DNA of 64,000 nt from Belnapia moabensis DSM 16746 (GTDB lineage Bacteria > Pseudomonadota > Alphaproteobacteria > Acetobacterales > Acetobacteraceae), in assembly GCF_000745835.1 (NCBI RefSeq), contig NZ_JQKB01000002.1, forward strand, positions 62,001 to 126,000. Reading direction: 5' to 3'. The first letter of the stretch is position 1. The number at the start of each line of letters is the position of its first letter. A program made the translations under genes and the position numbers. The notes beneath the pieces are model-generated. The model was given only the letters and a program-made list of their open reading frames with translations, ran no database searches and was not told where the DNA came from. Below are positions 41,645-49,974 of this stretch, one piece after another.

Positions 41645-43165
41645 ATGGCCGATCCGGCAGAGTCCCGCACCCGCGGCCGAACCATGGTCGCGGGTGTGGT
41701 CTGGAACGGGCTGGGGCGCGGCATCCCGCTCCTCCTCGCCCTGGTCCTCACCCCCATTCTCATTCACCAGCTCGGCCTCGACCGCTGGGCGCTCTTTACC
41801 CTGGCGCTGGCGATGGTCGGCGTCTTCGGCGTCTTCGATTTCGGCGTCGGTCAGGCGCTGACGCGGGCCATCTCGGAGCGCATCGGCACTGGCCGCGGCA
41901 ACGAGGCGGCGGCGCTGGTCGAGGCGGCGCTCGGGACGCTGCTCGGCATCAGCCTCGTCGTGGCGCTCGGCCTCTGGCTCTTCGTGCCCGTGCTGGTCGA
42001 CCGCGTGCTGCAGGTGCCGCCCGGCCTCCGCGAGCAGGCGATCGGCGCGATGCGGGTGCTGGCCGGCGCCGCCCCGCTCGTCGTGTTGAACGCGGCGCTC
42101 TGGGGCGTGCTGGCCGCCTATCAGCGGTTCCGCGCCGCCAATCTCGTCACCATGCCGGTGAACCTCCTCTACTACCTCGGCCCGGTGCTGGTGCTGCTGG
42201 TCTGGGACAGCCTGGTCGGGGTGATGCTGGCCCTCGTCGCTTGCCGGCTGGCGAGCACCCTCTCCTACCTCTGGCTCATTCGGCCGCTGGTGCCGGGGCT
42301 CGGGCTGCGCTGGCCGCGCTTCGCCCTGGTGGTGCCGCTGCTGAGGCTCGGTGGCTGGATGACCGTCAACGGGCTGATGACCCAGGCGCTGCTCTATACC
42401 GACCGCTTCCTCATCGGCGCGTTGCTGAGCCTCTCCGCCGTCGCCTTCTACGCGACGCCGCTCGACCTCGTGCTGCGCGCCTGGATCCTGCCGGTGGCCG
42501 TCGCGCAGACGCTGCTGCCCGCCTTCGCCTCCTCCTTCCTCACCGCCCCGGCCTCGACCGCGACGCTGCTGCGGCGGGGCGGGCTGCTGGTGATGCTGCT
42601 GGTGCTGCCCGCCTGCCTGGTGATCGTCGGCGGCGCGCGCGAAATCCTCTGGCTCTGGCTCGGCCAGGGTTTCGCCGAGGGCAGCGCGCGGGTGCTGCAA
42701 TGGCTCGGCTGCGGCATCTTCTTCTCCTGCGTCGCCTTCGCGCCGCATGCGATGCTGGACGCGATCGGCCGGCCCGACGCCTCGGCGAAATTCGCCGCCT
42801 TGCAAGCCATCATCTTCATCCCGCTGGCGGCCCTGCTGATCCACCTCATCGGCATCGAGGGCGCGGCGATCGCCTGGACGGCACGGGCGGCGACGGATTG
42901 CCTGGGCAAGCTCGCCCTGGTGGCGCGCCTCTTCCCGCCGGCGGCGGATGCGGCCCGGCGCCTTGCCCTGCCCCTCGTGGCGGGCGGCGCCGGCCTGCTG
43001 CTGCTGCTGCCGATGCCGGGTCTCGCGCCGCTGCTGATGGCGGCGGCGCTCGCGGTCGCGGTCTTCGCCCTGGCCGGGCTCCGCGCGCTGGACGACGAGG
43101 AGCGGTCGAATATCGGCGCGCTGATCCGCCAGCCGCGCCTGCTGCTGAAGCCGGGAGCGCCCTGA
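41645..43165 (+). CDS. Lipid-linked oligosaccharide flippase (Wzx/MATE-like)
   Basis: The 506-aa protein has about 12-14 hydrophobic segments throughout and the start V-A-G-V-V-W-N-G-L-G-R-G-I-P-L-L-L-A-L typical of polysaccharide-export flippases, with F-G-V-G-Q-A-L-T-R in the first loop. It would move undecaprenyl-linked repeat units across the inner membrane. The gene lies 66 nt after the priming transferase and overlaps the next glycosyltransferase start by one base (TGATG). No polymerase (Wzy) gene is in the window. Confidence 0.88.
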   Translation: MADPAESRTRGRTMVAGVVWNGLGRGIPLLLALVLTPILIHQLGLDRWALFTLALAMVGVFGVFDFGVGQALTRAISERIGTGRGNEAAALVEAALGTLLGISLVVALGLWLFVPVLVDRVLQVPPGLREQAIGAMRVLAGAAPLVVLNAALWGVLAAYQRFRAANLVTMPVNLLYYLGPVLVLLVWDSLVGVMLALVACRLASTLSYLWLIRPLVPGLGLRWPRFALVVPLLRLGGWMTVNGLMTQALLYTDRFLIGALLSLSAVAFYATPLDLVLRAWILPVAVAQTLLPAFASSFLTAPASTATLLRRGGLLVMLLVLPACLVIVGGAREILWLWLGQGFAEGSARVLQWLGCGIFFSCVAFAPHAMLDAIGRPDASAKFAALQAIIFIPLAALLIHLIGIEGAAIAWTARAATDCLGKLALVARLFPPAADAARRLALPLVAGGAGLLLLLPMPGLAPLLMAAALAVAVFALAGLRALDDEERSNIGALIRQPRLLLKPGAP

Positions 43166-44235
43166 TGATCGCCGTCAATGGCCGCTTCCTGACCCAGCGC
43201 GTCACCGGCGTGCAGCGCTTCGCCGCCGAGATCACCCGCGCGCTGGACGCGATGGCCGCCGAAAGCCTGCTGCCCGGCGCCCGCCTGCTGCGCCCGGCGG
43301 GCGGCGCACCCTCCCCCTTCCCCCATCTCCGCGACGAGCCCTTCGGCCGGCTGCGCGGCCAAGCCTGGGAGCAGATGGAGCTGCCGGCACGGGCGCGCGG
43401 CGCCGTCCTGGTCAACCTCGGCAATGCCGCGCCGCTGCTGGCGGGCGGCCGGCAGGCGGTCGTCATTCACGACGCCGGCGCCTTCGACACGCCGGAGAGC
43501 TACTCGCTCGCCTTCCGCTCCTGGTATCGCGGCATGCACTGGGCGCTGCCGCGGGCGGGCGCCCGGCTGCTGACCGTCTCCGAATTCTCGCGCGGCCGCA
43601 TCGCCCATCATCTCCGCATCGACGCGGCGCAGATCGGCGTCGTCCACGAAGGCGGCGAGCACATCCTCCGCGGGCCGGCCGATGCGGCGGTCCTCGCCCG
43701 CAACGGCCTGCAACCCGGCCGCTTCGCCCTCGTCGTCGGCACCCGCGCCGCGCACAAAGGGCTGGCCGGACTCGGCGAGGCCCAGGCCCTGCTCGCCTCC
43801 CGCGGCCTCACGCTGGCCGTCGCCGGCGCCGCCGATGCCAATGTCTTCCGCAATGCCGGCGACCCGCAAGGCCAGGCCGTGACCCCGCTCGGCCGCGTCA
43901 CCGATGCCGAGCTGCGCGCCCTCTACGAATCCGCCCTCTGCCTCATCTTCCCCTCCCGCTACGAAGGCTTCGGCCTGCCCCCCTTGGAGGCGATGACCTG
44001 CGGCTGTCCGGTGATCGCCGCCCATGCCGCCGCCGTGCCCGAAGTCTGCGGCGAGGCGGCACTCTGGTTCGACAATGACGGCCCGCGCCGCCTGCCCGAC
44101 GCCCTAGCCCGCCTGCTCGACGAGCCCGGCCTCCCCGCGCGCCTCCGCACCGAGGGCCTGTCGCGCGCCGCCCGCTTCTCCTGGCGCGCCGCGGCCGAGC
44201 GTCTGGTCTCGCTGCTGCCGAAGGAGGATGCGTGA
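43165..44235 (+). CDS. Glycosyltransferase, GT4 family
   Basis: The 356-aa GT-B enzyme begins M-I-A-V-N-G-R-F-L-T-Q-R-V-T-G-V-Q-R-F, a start common in mannosyl/rhamnosyl transferases of O-antigen clusters. It has V-V-H-E-G at about 154-158 and the donor site F-P-S-R-Y-E-G-F-G-L-P-P-L-E-A-M near residue 263-278. It is coupled to the flippase and, by a 4-nt GTGA overlap, to the next transferase. The sugar added is unknown. Confidence 0.9.
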   Translation: MIAVNGRFLTQRVTGVQRFAAEITRALDAMAAESLLPGARLLRPAGGAPSPFPHLRDEPFGRLRGQAWEQMELPARARGAVLVNLGNAAPLLAGGRQAVVIHDAGAFDTPESYSLAFRSWYRGMHWALPRAGARLLTVSEFSRGRIAHHLRIDAAQIGVVHEGGEHILRGPADAAVLARNGLQPGRFALVVGTRAAHKGLAGLGEAQALLASRGLTLAVAGAADANVFRNAGDPQGQAVTPLGRVTDAELRALYESALCLIFPSRYEGFGLPPLEAMTCGCPVIAAHAAAVPEVCGEAALWFDNDGPRRLPDALARLLDEPGLPARLRTEGLSRAARFSWRAAAERLVSLLPKEDA

Positions 44236-45341
44236 AGGTCGCCCTCGTCCATGAATGGCTCGACAGCTATGCCGGCTCCGAGCGCGTGCTCGAGCAGTTC
44301 ATCCAGCTCTGGCCGGAGGCGGATGTCTTCGCCGTCTGCGACTTCCTGCCCGAGTCCGAGCGCGGCTTCCTCCGCGGCAGGCCCGTCACGACGAGCTTCA
44401 TCCAGCGCCTGCCCCTCGCCCGCCGCATGTTCCGCAACTACCTCGGGCTGATGCCGCTCGCCATCGAGCAGCTCGACCTCTCCGGCTACGACCTCATCCT
44501 CTCCTCCTCCCACGCCGTGGCGAAGGGTGTCCTGACCGGCCCCGGCCAGCTGCATGTCAGCTACATCCACAGCCCGATGCGCTACGCCTGGGACCTCCAG
44601 CACCAATATCTCCGCCAGGCCCGGCTGGAGCGCGGGCTGAAGGGCGCCTACACCCGCTGGCTGCTGCACCGCCTCCGCCTCTGGGACCGCAGCTCGGCCG
44701 CCGGCGTCGACAGCCTCGTCGGCAACAGCAGCTACATCGCAGAGCGCATCCGCAAGGTCTGGCGGCGCGAGGCGACGGTGATCCACCCGCCGGTGGACGT
44801 GACGCGCTTCGGCCTCGGCACCGCCCCGCGCGGCGACCACTACCTGCTCGCCTCCCGCATGGTCCCCTACAAGCGCGTCGAGCTGCTGGTCGAAGCCTTC
44901 CGCCGCATGCCCGGCCGCCGCCTGGTGGTGACCGGCGACGGCCCCTCCGAGCCTCTGGTCCGCGCCGCCGCACAGGGCGCCCCCAATGTCGAGCTGCGCG
45001 GCCGCGTCCCCCAGGCTGAGCTGATCGCCCTCACCCAGACTGCCCGCGCCTTCGTCTTCGCCGCCGAGGAGGATTTCGGCATCGCCATGGTCGAGGCCCA
45101 GGCCTGCGGCACGCCGCTGATCGCCTTCGGACGCGGCGGCGCCCGCGACATCGTGCGCGAGGGTGAAACCGGCCTGCTCTTCCCTGAGCAAAGCGCCGAG
45201 GCGGTCATGGCCGCCGTCGAGCGCTTCGAGACGCTCCCCACCCCCATCGCTCCCGAGGTCTGCCGCGCCAACGCCCTGCGCTTTTCGGAGGAGGCCTTCC
45301 GCACCGCCATCCGCGCGCATGTGGAGGCGCTGCTGCCGTGA
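44232..45341 (+). CDS. Glycosyltransferase, GT4 family (WbaZ-like)
   Basis: The 369-aa protein starts with GTG and reads V-A-L-V-H-E-W-L-D-S-Y-A-G-S-E-R-V-L, with S-Y-I-H-S-P-M-R-Y-A-W-D in the first domain and A-A-E-E-D-F-G-I-A-M-V-E-A-Q-A-C-G-T in the donor site, the signature of the WbaZ-like mannosyltransferase group. It overlaps both neighbours by 4 nt, so it is translated together with them. Transfer of mannose or a related sugar is a family-based guess. Confidence 0.9.
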   Translation: MKVALVHEWLDSYAGSERVLEQFIQLWPEADVFAVCDFLPESERGFLRGRPVTTSFIQRLPLARRMFRNYLGLMPLAIEQLDLSGYDLILSSSHAVAKGVLTGPGQLHVSYIHSPMRYAWDLQHQYLRQARLERGLKGAYTRWLLHRLRLWDRSSAAGVDSLVGNSSYIAERIRKVWRREATVIHPPVDVTRFGLGTAPRGDHYLLASRMVPYKRVELLVEAFRRMPGRRLVVTGDGPSEPLVRAAAQGAPNVELRGRVPQAELIALTQTARAFVFAAEEDFGIAMVEAQACGTPLIAFGRGGARDIVREGETGLLFPEQSAEAVMAAVERFETLPTPIAPEVCRANALRFSEEAFRTAIRAHVEALLP

Positions 45342-46216
45342 CTTTCTCGCTCGTCGTGGCCACACGCGGACGGGATGCCGAGCTGGCCGCCCTCTTCGAC
45401 AGCCTGCTGGCTCAGGGCCGCGCGGATACCGAGGTCATCGTCGTCGACCAGAATGCCGATGACCGCCTCGCCCCAGTCATCGCCGCCTATGAAGCCCGGC
45501 TCCCCCTGCTCTGGCGCCGCTCCGCCGTCGCCAATGCCTGCCACGCCCGCAACCTCGGCCTCGCCTTGGCGCGCGGCGACATCGTCGGCTTCCCCGACGA
45601 CGACTGCACCTATCCGCTTGGCCTGCTGGACCGCGTGGCCGCCGCCTTCGCTGGCGATCCAAGGCTCACCGTGCTGACCGGCCCGGCCGCCTCGCCCGAG
45701 GGTGGCCTCGGCTCCGGCCGCTGGCGAATGGAGGCAGGCCCGATCACCCCCGCCAATGCCTGGACCAGCGTAATCGAGTTCAACCTCTTCCTCCGCCGCG
45801 AGGTGGCCCTGGCCCTGGGCGGCTTCGACGAACGGCTCGGCCCCGGCACCCCCTACGGCTCGGCCGAGGGCAACGACCTGGTGCTGCGGGCGATCCGCGC
45901 CGGCCATGCCGCGCGCTACGAGCCGGGGCAACTGGTCGTCCATCCCGACAAGCGCCTCACCCCAGTCGCCGTCGAGCGGGCGGCACTCTACGGCCGCGGC
46001 TTCGGCTTCGTGCTGCGGCGCCATGCGGTGCCGGCCGGGGTCTGGCTGCCCTTCCTCATCCGCCCGCTGGGCGGCGCACTCCTCAGCCTCGCGCGCGGAC
46101 GGCTGCTGGCCGCGCGTTACTACTGGGCGACGCTGCGCGGCCGGGTCTCGGGCTTCGCCGCGCCTGGCCCGGCGCAGGGCCTGCCGCTCGCCCCCATGGC
46201 GGAAGCGGCGCGATGA
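45338..46216 (+). CDS. Glycosyltransferase, GT2 family
   Basis: The 292-aa GT-A enzyme starts T-F-S-L-V-V-A-T-R-G-R-D-A-E-L, with the VVDQNADDRL acceptor/donor strand, the metal-binding D-D-D region in GFPDDDCTYP (about residues 86-95) and the E-G-N-D-L-V-L-R catalytic segment. No membrane span is needed for this class; it works at the cytoplasmic face. Start GTG overlaps the previous stop by 4 nt, end overlaps the next ATG (ATGA). Confidence 0.88.
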   Translation: MTFSLVVATRGRDAELAALFDSLLAQGRADTEVIVVDQNADDRLAPVIAAYEARLPLLWRRSAVANACHARNLGLALARGDIVGFPDDDCTYPLGLLDRVAAAFAGDPRLTVLTGPAASPEGGLGSGRWRMEAGPITPANAWTSVIEFNLFLRREVALALGGFDERLGPGTPYGSAEGNDLVLRAIRAGHAARYEPGQLVVHPDKRLTPVAVERAALYGRGFGFVLRRHAVPAGVWLPFLIRPLGGALLSLARGRLLAARYYWATLRGRVSGFAAPGPAQGLPLAPMAEAAR

Positions 46217-47076
46217 GGCTCGCCATCGGCATCGCCACTCGCGGCCGCCCGGCGATCCTGGCCGAGGTGCTGCACGACCTTTCCCGCCAGACCCGCCCCG
46301 CCGACCGCATCCTCGTGTGCCACGCGACGCCGGACGACATCGGCGCACCGCTCCCCGGCATCGAATACTTCACCGCCCCGGCCGGCCTGCCACGCCAGCG
46401 CAACGCCATCATGGACCGCGCGGCGGATTGCGACGTCCTGCTCTTCCTCGACGACGACTTCCTCGCCGCCCCCGACTACGCCGCGGTGACCGAAGCTGTC
46501 TTCGCCGCCCGGCCGGAGGTGGTGGTGACGACGGGCACCGTCATCGCCGACGGCGCCAACGGTCCCGGCTTCCCGGTCGCCGAAGGCCGCCGCCTGCTCG
46601 CCGCCGACACCCCGCCCGCCGACAGCATGGCGGCGCACCCGCATTTCAACGGCTATGGGTGCAACATGGCCTTCCGCATGGCGGTGGTGCGCGCGCATGG
46701 CATCCGCGTCGACGAGGCGCTGCCGGCCTATGCCTGGTACGAGGATCTCGACGTGACCCGCCTGCTCGGGCGCCACGGGTCGATCCTGCGGCTCGAAGGC
46801 GCCCGCGGCGTGCATCTCGGCGCCAAGGTCGGGCGAAGCCCCGGCCTCCGCCTCGGCTACTCGCAGATCGCCAACCCCATCTACCTCGCCCGCAAGGGCA
46901 CCTATCCCTGGAACCGGGCGCTCCGCAGCATGGCGCGGCACTGGGCGATGAACCTCGCCCGCAGCCCCTTCCCCGAGCCCTGGGCCGATCGCTGGGGCCG
47001 CTTCCGCGGCAACATGCTGGCGCTCGCCGACCTGGCCCGCGGCCGGCTGCGCCCCGGCCGGATCGAGGAGCTGTAG
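46213..47076 (+). CDS. Glycosyltransferase, GT2 family
   Basis: The 287-aa GT-A enzyme has R-L-A-I-G-I-A-T-R-G-R-P-A-I-L at the start, the G-L-P-R-Q-R-N-A-I segment, the metal site L-F-L-D-D-D-F (about residues 76-82) and a C-terminal part with W-Y-E-D-L-D-V (about residues 176-182). It overlaps the preceding gene by 4 nt and precedes ydcF by 3 nt. With the three other transferases it would extend the lipid-linked sugar made by the ExoY-like enzyme. Confidence 0.87.
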   Translation: MRLAIGIATRGRPAILAEVLHDLSRQTRPADRILVCHATPDDIGAPLPGIEYFTAPAGLPRQRNAIMDRAADCDVLLFLDDDFLAAPDYAAVTEAVFAARPEVVVTTGTVIADGANGPGFPVAEGRRLLAADTPPADSMAAHPHFNGYGCNMAFRMAVVRAHGIRVDEALPAYAWYEDLDVTRLLGRHGSILRLEGARGVHLGAKVGRSPGLRLGYSQIANPIYLARKGTYPWNRALRSMARHWAMNLARSPFPEPWADRWGRFRGNMLALADLARGRLRPGRIEEL

Positions 47077-47079
47077 GCC

Positions 47080-47880
47080 GTGGAAGACGTGACCTACATC
47101 CTGTCGAAAGTGCTGTGGTTCCCGGCCCGGCCTGGCAATGCGGCGGTGCTGCTCATCGCCATCGGGCTCGCCGCATTATGGCGTGGCCGGCGCTGGGGCC
47201 GCTGGCCTGCGCTCGCCGGCCTCGGCTTCTTCGTCGCGCTGATGGCGCTGCCGCTGCACCAATGGGTCCAGGCCCCGCTCGAGGACCGCTTCGCCCGCCC
47301 GGCGCAGGAGCCGGCGCATATCGACGGCATCCTCGTGCTCGGCGGCGCCGTCGAGCAGAACCTGACCGAGGCGCGCGGCATCCCGGCCCTCAACGGCGCC
47401 GCGGAGCGGATGACGGAGCCCGTCGCCCTGCTGCGCCGCCACCCCGAGGCGCGGCTGGTCTTCACCGGCGGCCAGGGCTCCCTGGTGCATGGCGGCACGA
47501 CGGAGGCGGATGTCGCGGCGCGGCTCTGGCACGACCTCGGCGTGCCGGCCGACCGGCTGGTGCTGGAGCGCGAGGCGCGCAACACCTGGGAAAACGCCAC
47601 CCTCACCCTGAAGCTCCTGCAGCCGAAGCCCGGCGAGACCTGGCTGCTGATCACCTCGGCGAGCCACATGCCGCGATCGATGGGCGTCTTCCGCCGCGCC
47701 GGCTGGACCGGCATCATCCCCTGGCCGGTCAACTACCGCACCGGGCCGACGCTCGCCGCCCAGACCGACGCCTCCTTCCCCGACCGCCTGCGTGAGTTCG
47801 AATGGAGCGTCCGCGAATGGGTGGGGCTCGTCGCCTACCACCTCATGGGGCGGACGGTTGCCGTCTTCCCCGCGCCCTGA
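47080..47880 (+). CDS. YdcF/SanA-family (DUF218) membrane protein
   Basis: The 266-aa protein has two N-terminal hydrophobic segments (about 21-36 and 45-60) and a DUF218 domain with D-G-I-L-V-L-G-G-A-V-E, the FTGGQGSLVHGGTTEAD strand-loop and I-T-S-A-S-H-M-P-R-S. Family members (YdcF, ElyC, SanA) influence envelope polymer or lipid-carrier metabolism; the exact reaction is not established. GTG start 3 nt after the last glycosyltransferase makes it the end of the operon. Confidence 0.9.
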   Translation: MEDVTYILSKVLWFPARPGNAAVLLIAIGLAALWRGRRWGRWPALAGLGFFVALMALPLHQWVQAPLEDRFARPAQEPAHIDGILVLGGAVEQNLTEARGIPALNGAAERMTEPVALLRRHPEARLVFTGGQGSLVHGGTTEADVAARLWHDLGVPADRLVLEREARNTWENATLTLKLLQPKPGETWLLITSASHMPRSMGVFRRAGWTGIIPWPVNYRTGPTLAAQTDASFPDRLREFEWSVREWVGLVAYHLMGRTVAVFPAP

Positions 47881-47956
47881 GCCTTGCCGCTTGCCACGCT
47901 GGCGGGATCACGGTATAGGAATATTCGCTCAAACCCCGCCGCGGCAGGGCGTTCCT

Positions 47957-48022
47957 CCAAGGTACCTAAATAGTTGAAATCCTCAAATCGAGCAGCGGTT
48001 CCGAAGGATTTCAACACCTTGG
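47957..48022. repeat. Long interrupted inverted repeat downstream of the glycan operon
   Basis: The right arm is continuous: AGGATTTCAAC (48005-48015) followed by ACCTTGG (48016-48022). The left arm matches it in two pieces, CCAAGGT (47957-47963) and GTTGAAATCCT (47973-47983), separated by a 9-nt bulge. In all 18 bp pair without mismatch around a 21-nt loop. The region is AT-richer than its surroundings and has no gene. It could be a folded RNA, a terminator without T-tract, or the remnant of a mobile palindromic unit. Confidence 0.6.
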
Positions 48023-48087
48023 ATACCAGCTACTTTAATTCCTGAGCGCAACTGCCCGGTCTCCATCCGTGGCCTTGTGGGGAGGTC

Positions 48088-48255
48088 CTAGCGGCGCCAG
48101 GCATGGACCAGCAAAGGCATCTGCGCCGGCTCGGCCTGCACCTCGGAGCGGCCGATATCCTCGCGGAGTTGCGCATCCCGCGGCTCGGCCGCGGACTCCA
48201 GCCAGCGCTGCCGCATCATCCCCCAAAGCCCGGCAGTCGCCTCCGTCGCCGTCAT
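48088..48255 (-). CDS. Small unrecognised protein of 55 aa
   Basis: An ATG at 48255 preceded by GGGGAGCGAGGA opens a frame ending at 48088. The product starts MTATEATAGLWGMMRQRWLE and is followed by an acidic, then a hydrophobic C-terminus (PLLVHAWRR). Composition is less repetitive than typical antisense frames in this DNA and no other gene overlaps it, so it is a reasonable small gene. No family recognised. It is divergent from the ECF sigma operon. Confidence 0.42.
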   Translation of the reverse strand: MTATEATAGLWGMMRQRWLESAAEPRDAQLREDIGRSEVQAEPAQMPLLVHAWRR

Positions 48256-48561
48256 TCCTCGCTCCCCTTGGTCCCGTGCGATCGGCCCTTCATGCCGATG
48301 CAGGGTCCCGCGGCGATCCCGCTTCGTCGCGTCTGTCGCGGCGCCTGTCGCAACAGGCACGTTGCGTTGCTTGCCCGGACGGATTCCGATGCGCTAACCC
48401 CCGTCCATGAGGACTGAGCCTGAGCCGGTCGAGGGAGCACCGTGGGATGGCGGCTCGCGGGCCGTATCACCCGCCGAGACCCGATGCCCATGCTCCTCGC
48501 ACTCCCTTTCCCCTGGGCCCTCCCGCGCCTCGCGCCCGGCGCCAGGCCGGCGCCGCGCCCG
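48256..48561 (+). promoter_or_regulatory. Gene-free leader before the ECF sigma factor
   Basis: This stretch separates the small minus-strand gene from the sigma-factor gene. It holds one perfect short hairpin, GCCTGT-CGCA-ACAGGC (48343-48358). In-frame alternative starts of the sigma gene lie inside it (GTG 48442, ATG 48484). I found no obvious ECF-type promoter by eye. Confidence 0.3.
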
Positions 48562-49113
48562 ATGACCGACCCGGCATCGAGCGATGCGGCGCTGATGGCG
48601 CTCGCCGGCAACGGGGACCGCGCGGCGTTCAACCTGCTGGTCGGCCGGCATGGCGAGCGGGCGCTCCGCGTCGCGTTGCGCATCCTGGGCGATGCGGCGG
48701 AGGCCGAGGAGGTGGCGCAGGAGGCCTTCCTCCGCGCCTGGCAGGCGGCGGCCTCCTTCGACCCTGCCCGGGCGCGTTTCACCACTTGGCTGCATCGGAT
48801 CGTCGTCAACCTGGCGATCGACCGCACTCGCCGCCGGGCCGGAGCGCCTTCAACCGGGTTGGAAGCAGCCGCGGAACTGGCCGATGCCGCCCCCGGACCG
48901 GAGGCGGATGCCGCCGCCGCCGAGGCGCGGGCGGCGCTCGCCGTGGCGCTCGGGGCGCTGCCGCCGCGCCAGCGCGCCGCCATCGCGCTGGCCTATGAGG
49001 AGGAGTTGAGCGGGGCCGAGGCGGCGGCCGCGCTGGAGGTTTCGGAACGCGCGCTGGAAGGCCTGCTGCGCCGGGCCCGGCAATTCCTGCGCAGCCGATT
49101 GGAGGGCTCATGA
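48562..49113 (+). CDS. ECF (extracytoplasmic function) sigma factor
   Basis: The product of about 183 aa has sigma region 2 (A-A-F-N-L-L-V-G-R-H-G-E-R-A through A-E-E-V-A-Q-E-A-F-L-R-A-W and R-F-T-T-W-L-H-R-I-V-V-N-L-A-I-D) and region 4 (L-P-P-R-Q-R-A-A-I-A-L-A-Y-E-E-E-L-S-G-A-E-A-A-A). Start uncertain: ATG 48562 begins right at the family domain; GTG 48442, which has GAGGGAG upstream, and ATG 48484 would add a hydrophobic, Pro-rich extension not seen in the family. The next gene starts within its stop codon (ATGA). Confidence 0.88.
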   Translation: MTDPASSDAALMALAGNGDRAAFNLLVGRHGERALRVALRILGDAAEAEEVAQEAFLRAWQAAASFDPARARFTTWLHRIVVNLAIDRTRRRAGAPSTGLEAAAELADAAPGPEADAAAAEARAALAVALGALPPRQRAAIALAYEEELSGAEAAAALEVSERALEGLLRRARQFLRSRLEGS

Positions 49114-49535
49114 ATACCGCCCACTTCGCGGAATTGCTCGATCGCCGCGGCCCGGCCCTCGCCCGTTGGCCCGAGGCAGATCGCGCCGCAGCCGCCGGCC
49201 TGCTCGCCGCCTCCGCCGAGGCACGGGCGCGGCTGGAGGCGGCGCTCGCCCTCGATACCCGGCTGCGACGCGACCTGGCGCAACCCGACCCGGCCGCGGT
49301 CGCGCGGCTGCAGGCCGGCATCGCCCGGCAAATCGCCCGCGCGCCGCTGCCGGACCGGCCGGGGCCCCTGCCCCGGCTGCTGGCCCTGCTGCGCCCCGCG
49401 GCTCCGGCCGGCTGGGGTGCGCTGGCCGCGATGGCCTGCTGCGCCCTCTGGCTGGGCCTCGCGCCGCCGCGCGCCGCACCGGAGGATCCCTTCGGTCCCT
49501 TGCAAACCTTGCCCCTCGCGGGAGATGCCTTTTGA
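49110..49535 (+). CDS. Putative anti-sigma factor (single-span membrane protein)
   Basis: The 141-aa protein has a helical N-terminal part (LLDRRGPALARWPEADR) and one hydrophobic segment at about 99-116 near the C-terminus. It overlaps the sigma gene by 4 nt, and the position plus membrane span suit a regulator that holds the sigma factor at the membrane. No zinc-binding anti-sigma motif (HxxxCxxC) is present, so the assignment is by context. It is followed, with one base overlap, by a CpxP-like periplasmic protein. Confidence 0.65.
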   Translation: MNTAHFAELLDRRGPALARWPEADRAAAAGLLAASAEARARLEAALALDTRLRRDLAQPDPAAVARLQAGIARQIARAPLPDRPGPLPRLLALLRPAAPAGWGALAAMACCALWLGLAPPRAAPEDPFGPLQTLPLAGDAF

Positions 49536-49972
49536 TGCGCCGACCCTCCGGCCGGACTCTCATCACCGCGCTCTGCGGTGCCTCGCTGGTGCTGAACCTC
49601 GTCTTCGCCGGGCTGCTCTGGTGGCGGCCCACGCCGCCGCCGCGCGGAGGGCGCGGCTTCGACCGCATGGTGGCGCGGATCGAGGCCAACCTGCCGGAGC
49701 CGGACCGGCCGCTCTTCCAGGCCGTCCTGGCGGCCGAGCGCCCCCGCTATGCCGGAAGCCTCGCCGCCATGCGCGCCGCCAGCGCCGAGGTCGATGCCGT
49801 GATGCGCCGCGACCCCTACGACCCCGTCGCACTGCGCGATGCGCTCGCCGTCTGGGCCGAGCGGATGGTCGCCTTCAACCGCGACTTCGGCGAGACGCTG
49901 GCCGAGGCGCTGGCCGCCGTCTCGCCCGAGGGCCGCGCCCAGATCGCCGCTGCGCGCCGGCCGGGCGGCTGA
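49535..49972 (+). CDS. Membrane-anchored periplasmic sensor, CpxP/heavy-metal-resistance-like
   Basis: The 145-aa protein has one N-terminal hydrophobic anchor (about 9-29) and a helical periplasmic domain containing N-L-P-E-P-D-R-P-L-F-Q and A-L-A-A-V-S-P-E-G-R-A-Q-I near the end, as in the periplasmic CpxP/ZraP/heavy-metal-sensor group where the L-x-P-x-x-R repeat recurs. The metal-binding His/Cys of ZraP are absent. Start ATG overlaps the stop of the anti-sigma-like gene, and the RND outer-membrane gene starts 2 nt after its end. It probably senses envelope stress and acts with the sigma/anti-sigma pair (inference). Confidence 0.7.
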   Translation: MRRPSGRTLITALCGASLVLNLVFAGLLWWRPTPPPRGGRGFDRMVARIEANLPEPDRPLFQAVLAAERPRYAGSLAAMRAASAEVDAVMRRDPYDPVALRDALAVWAERMVAFNRDFGETLAEALAAVSPEGRAQIAAARRPGG

Positions 49973-49974
49973 GC

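Noticed and set aside
47835-48017. Minus-strand frame of 60 codons with a Phe/Tyr-rich start
   Set aside because: No ribosome-binding site, overlaps the end of ydcF and the inverted repeat, and the C-terminal part is antisense to ydcF.
49417-49974. N-terminal extension of the outer-membrane lipoprotein frame
   Set aside because: The extension is a shadow of the CpxP-like gene; the lipoprotein signal starts at the ATG at 49975.
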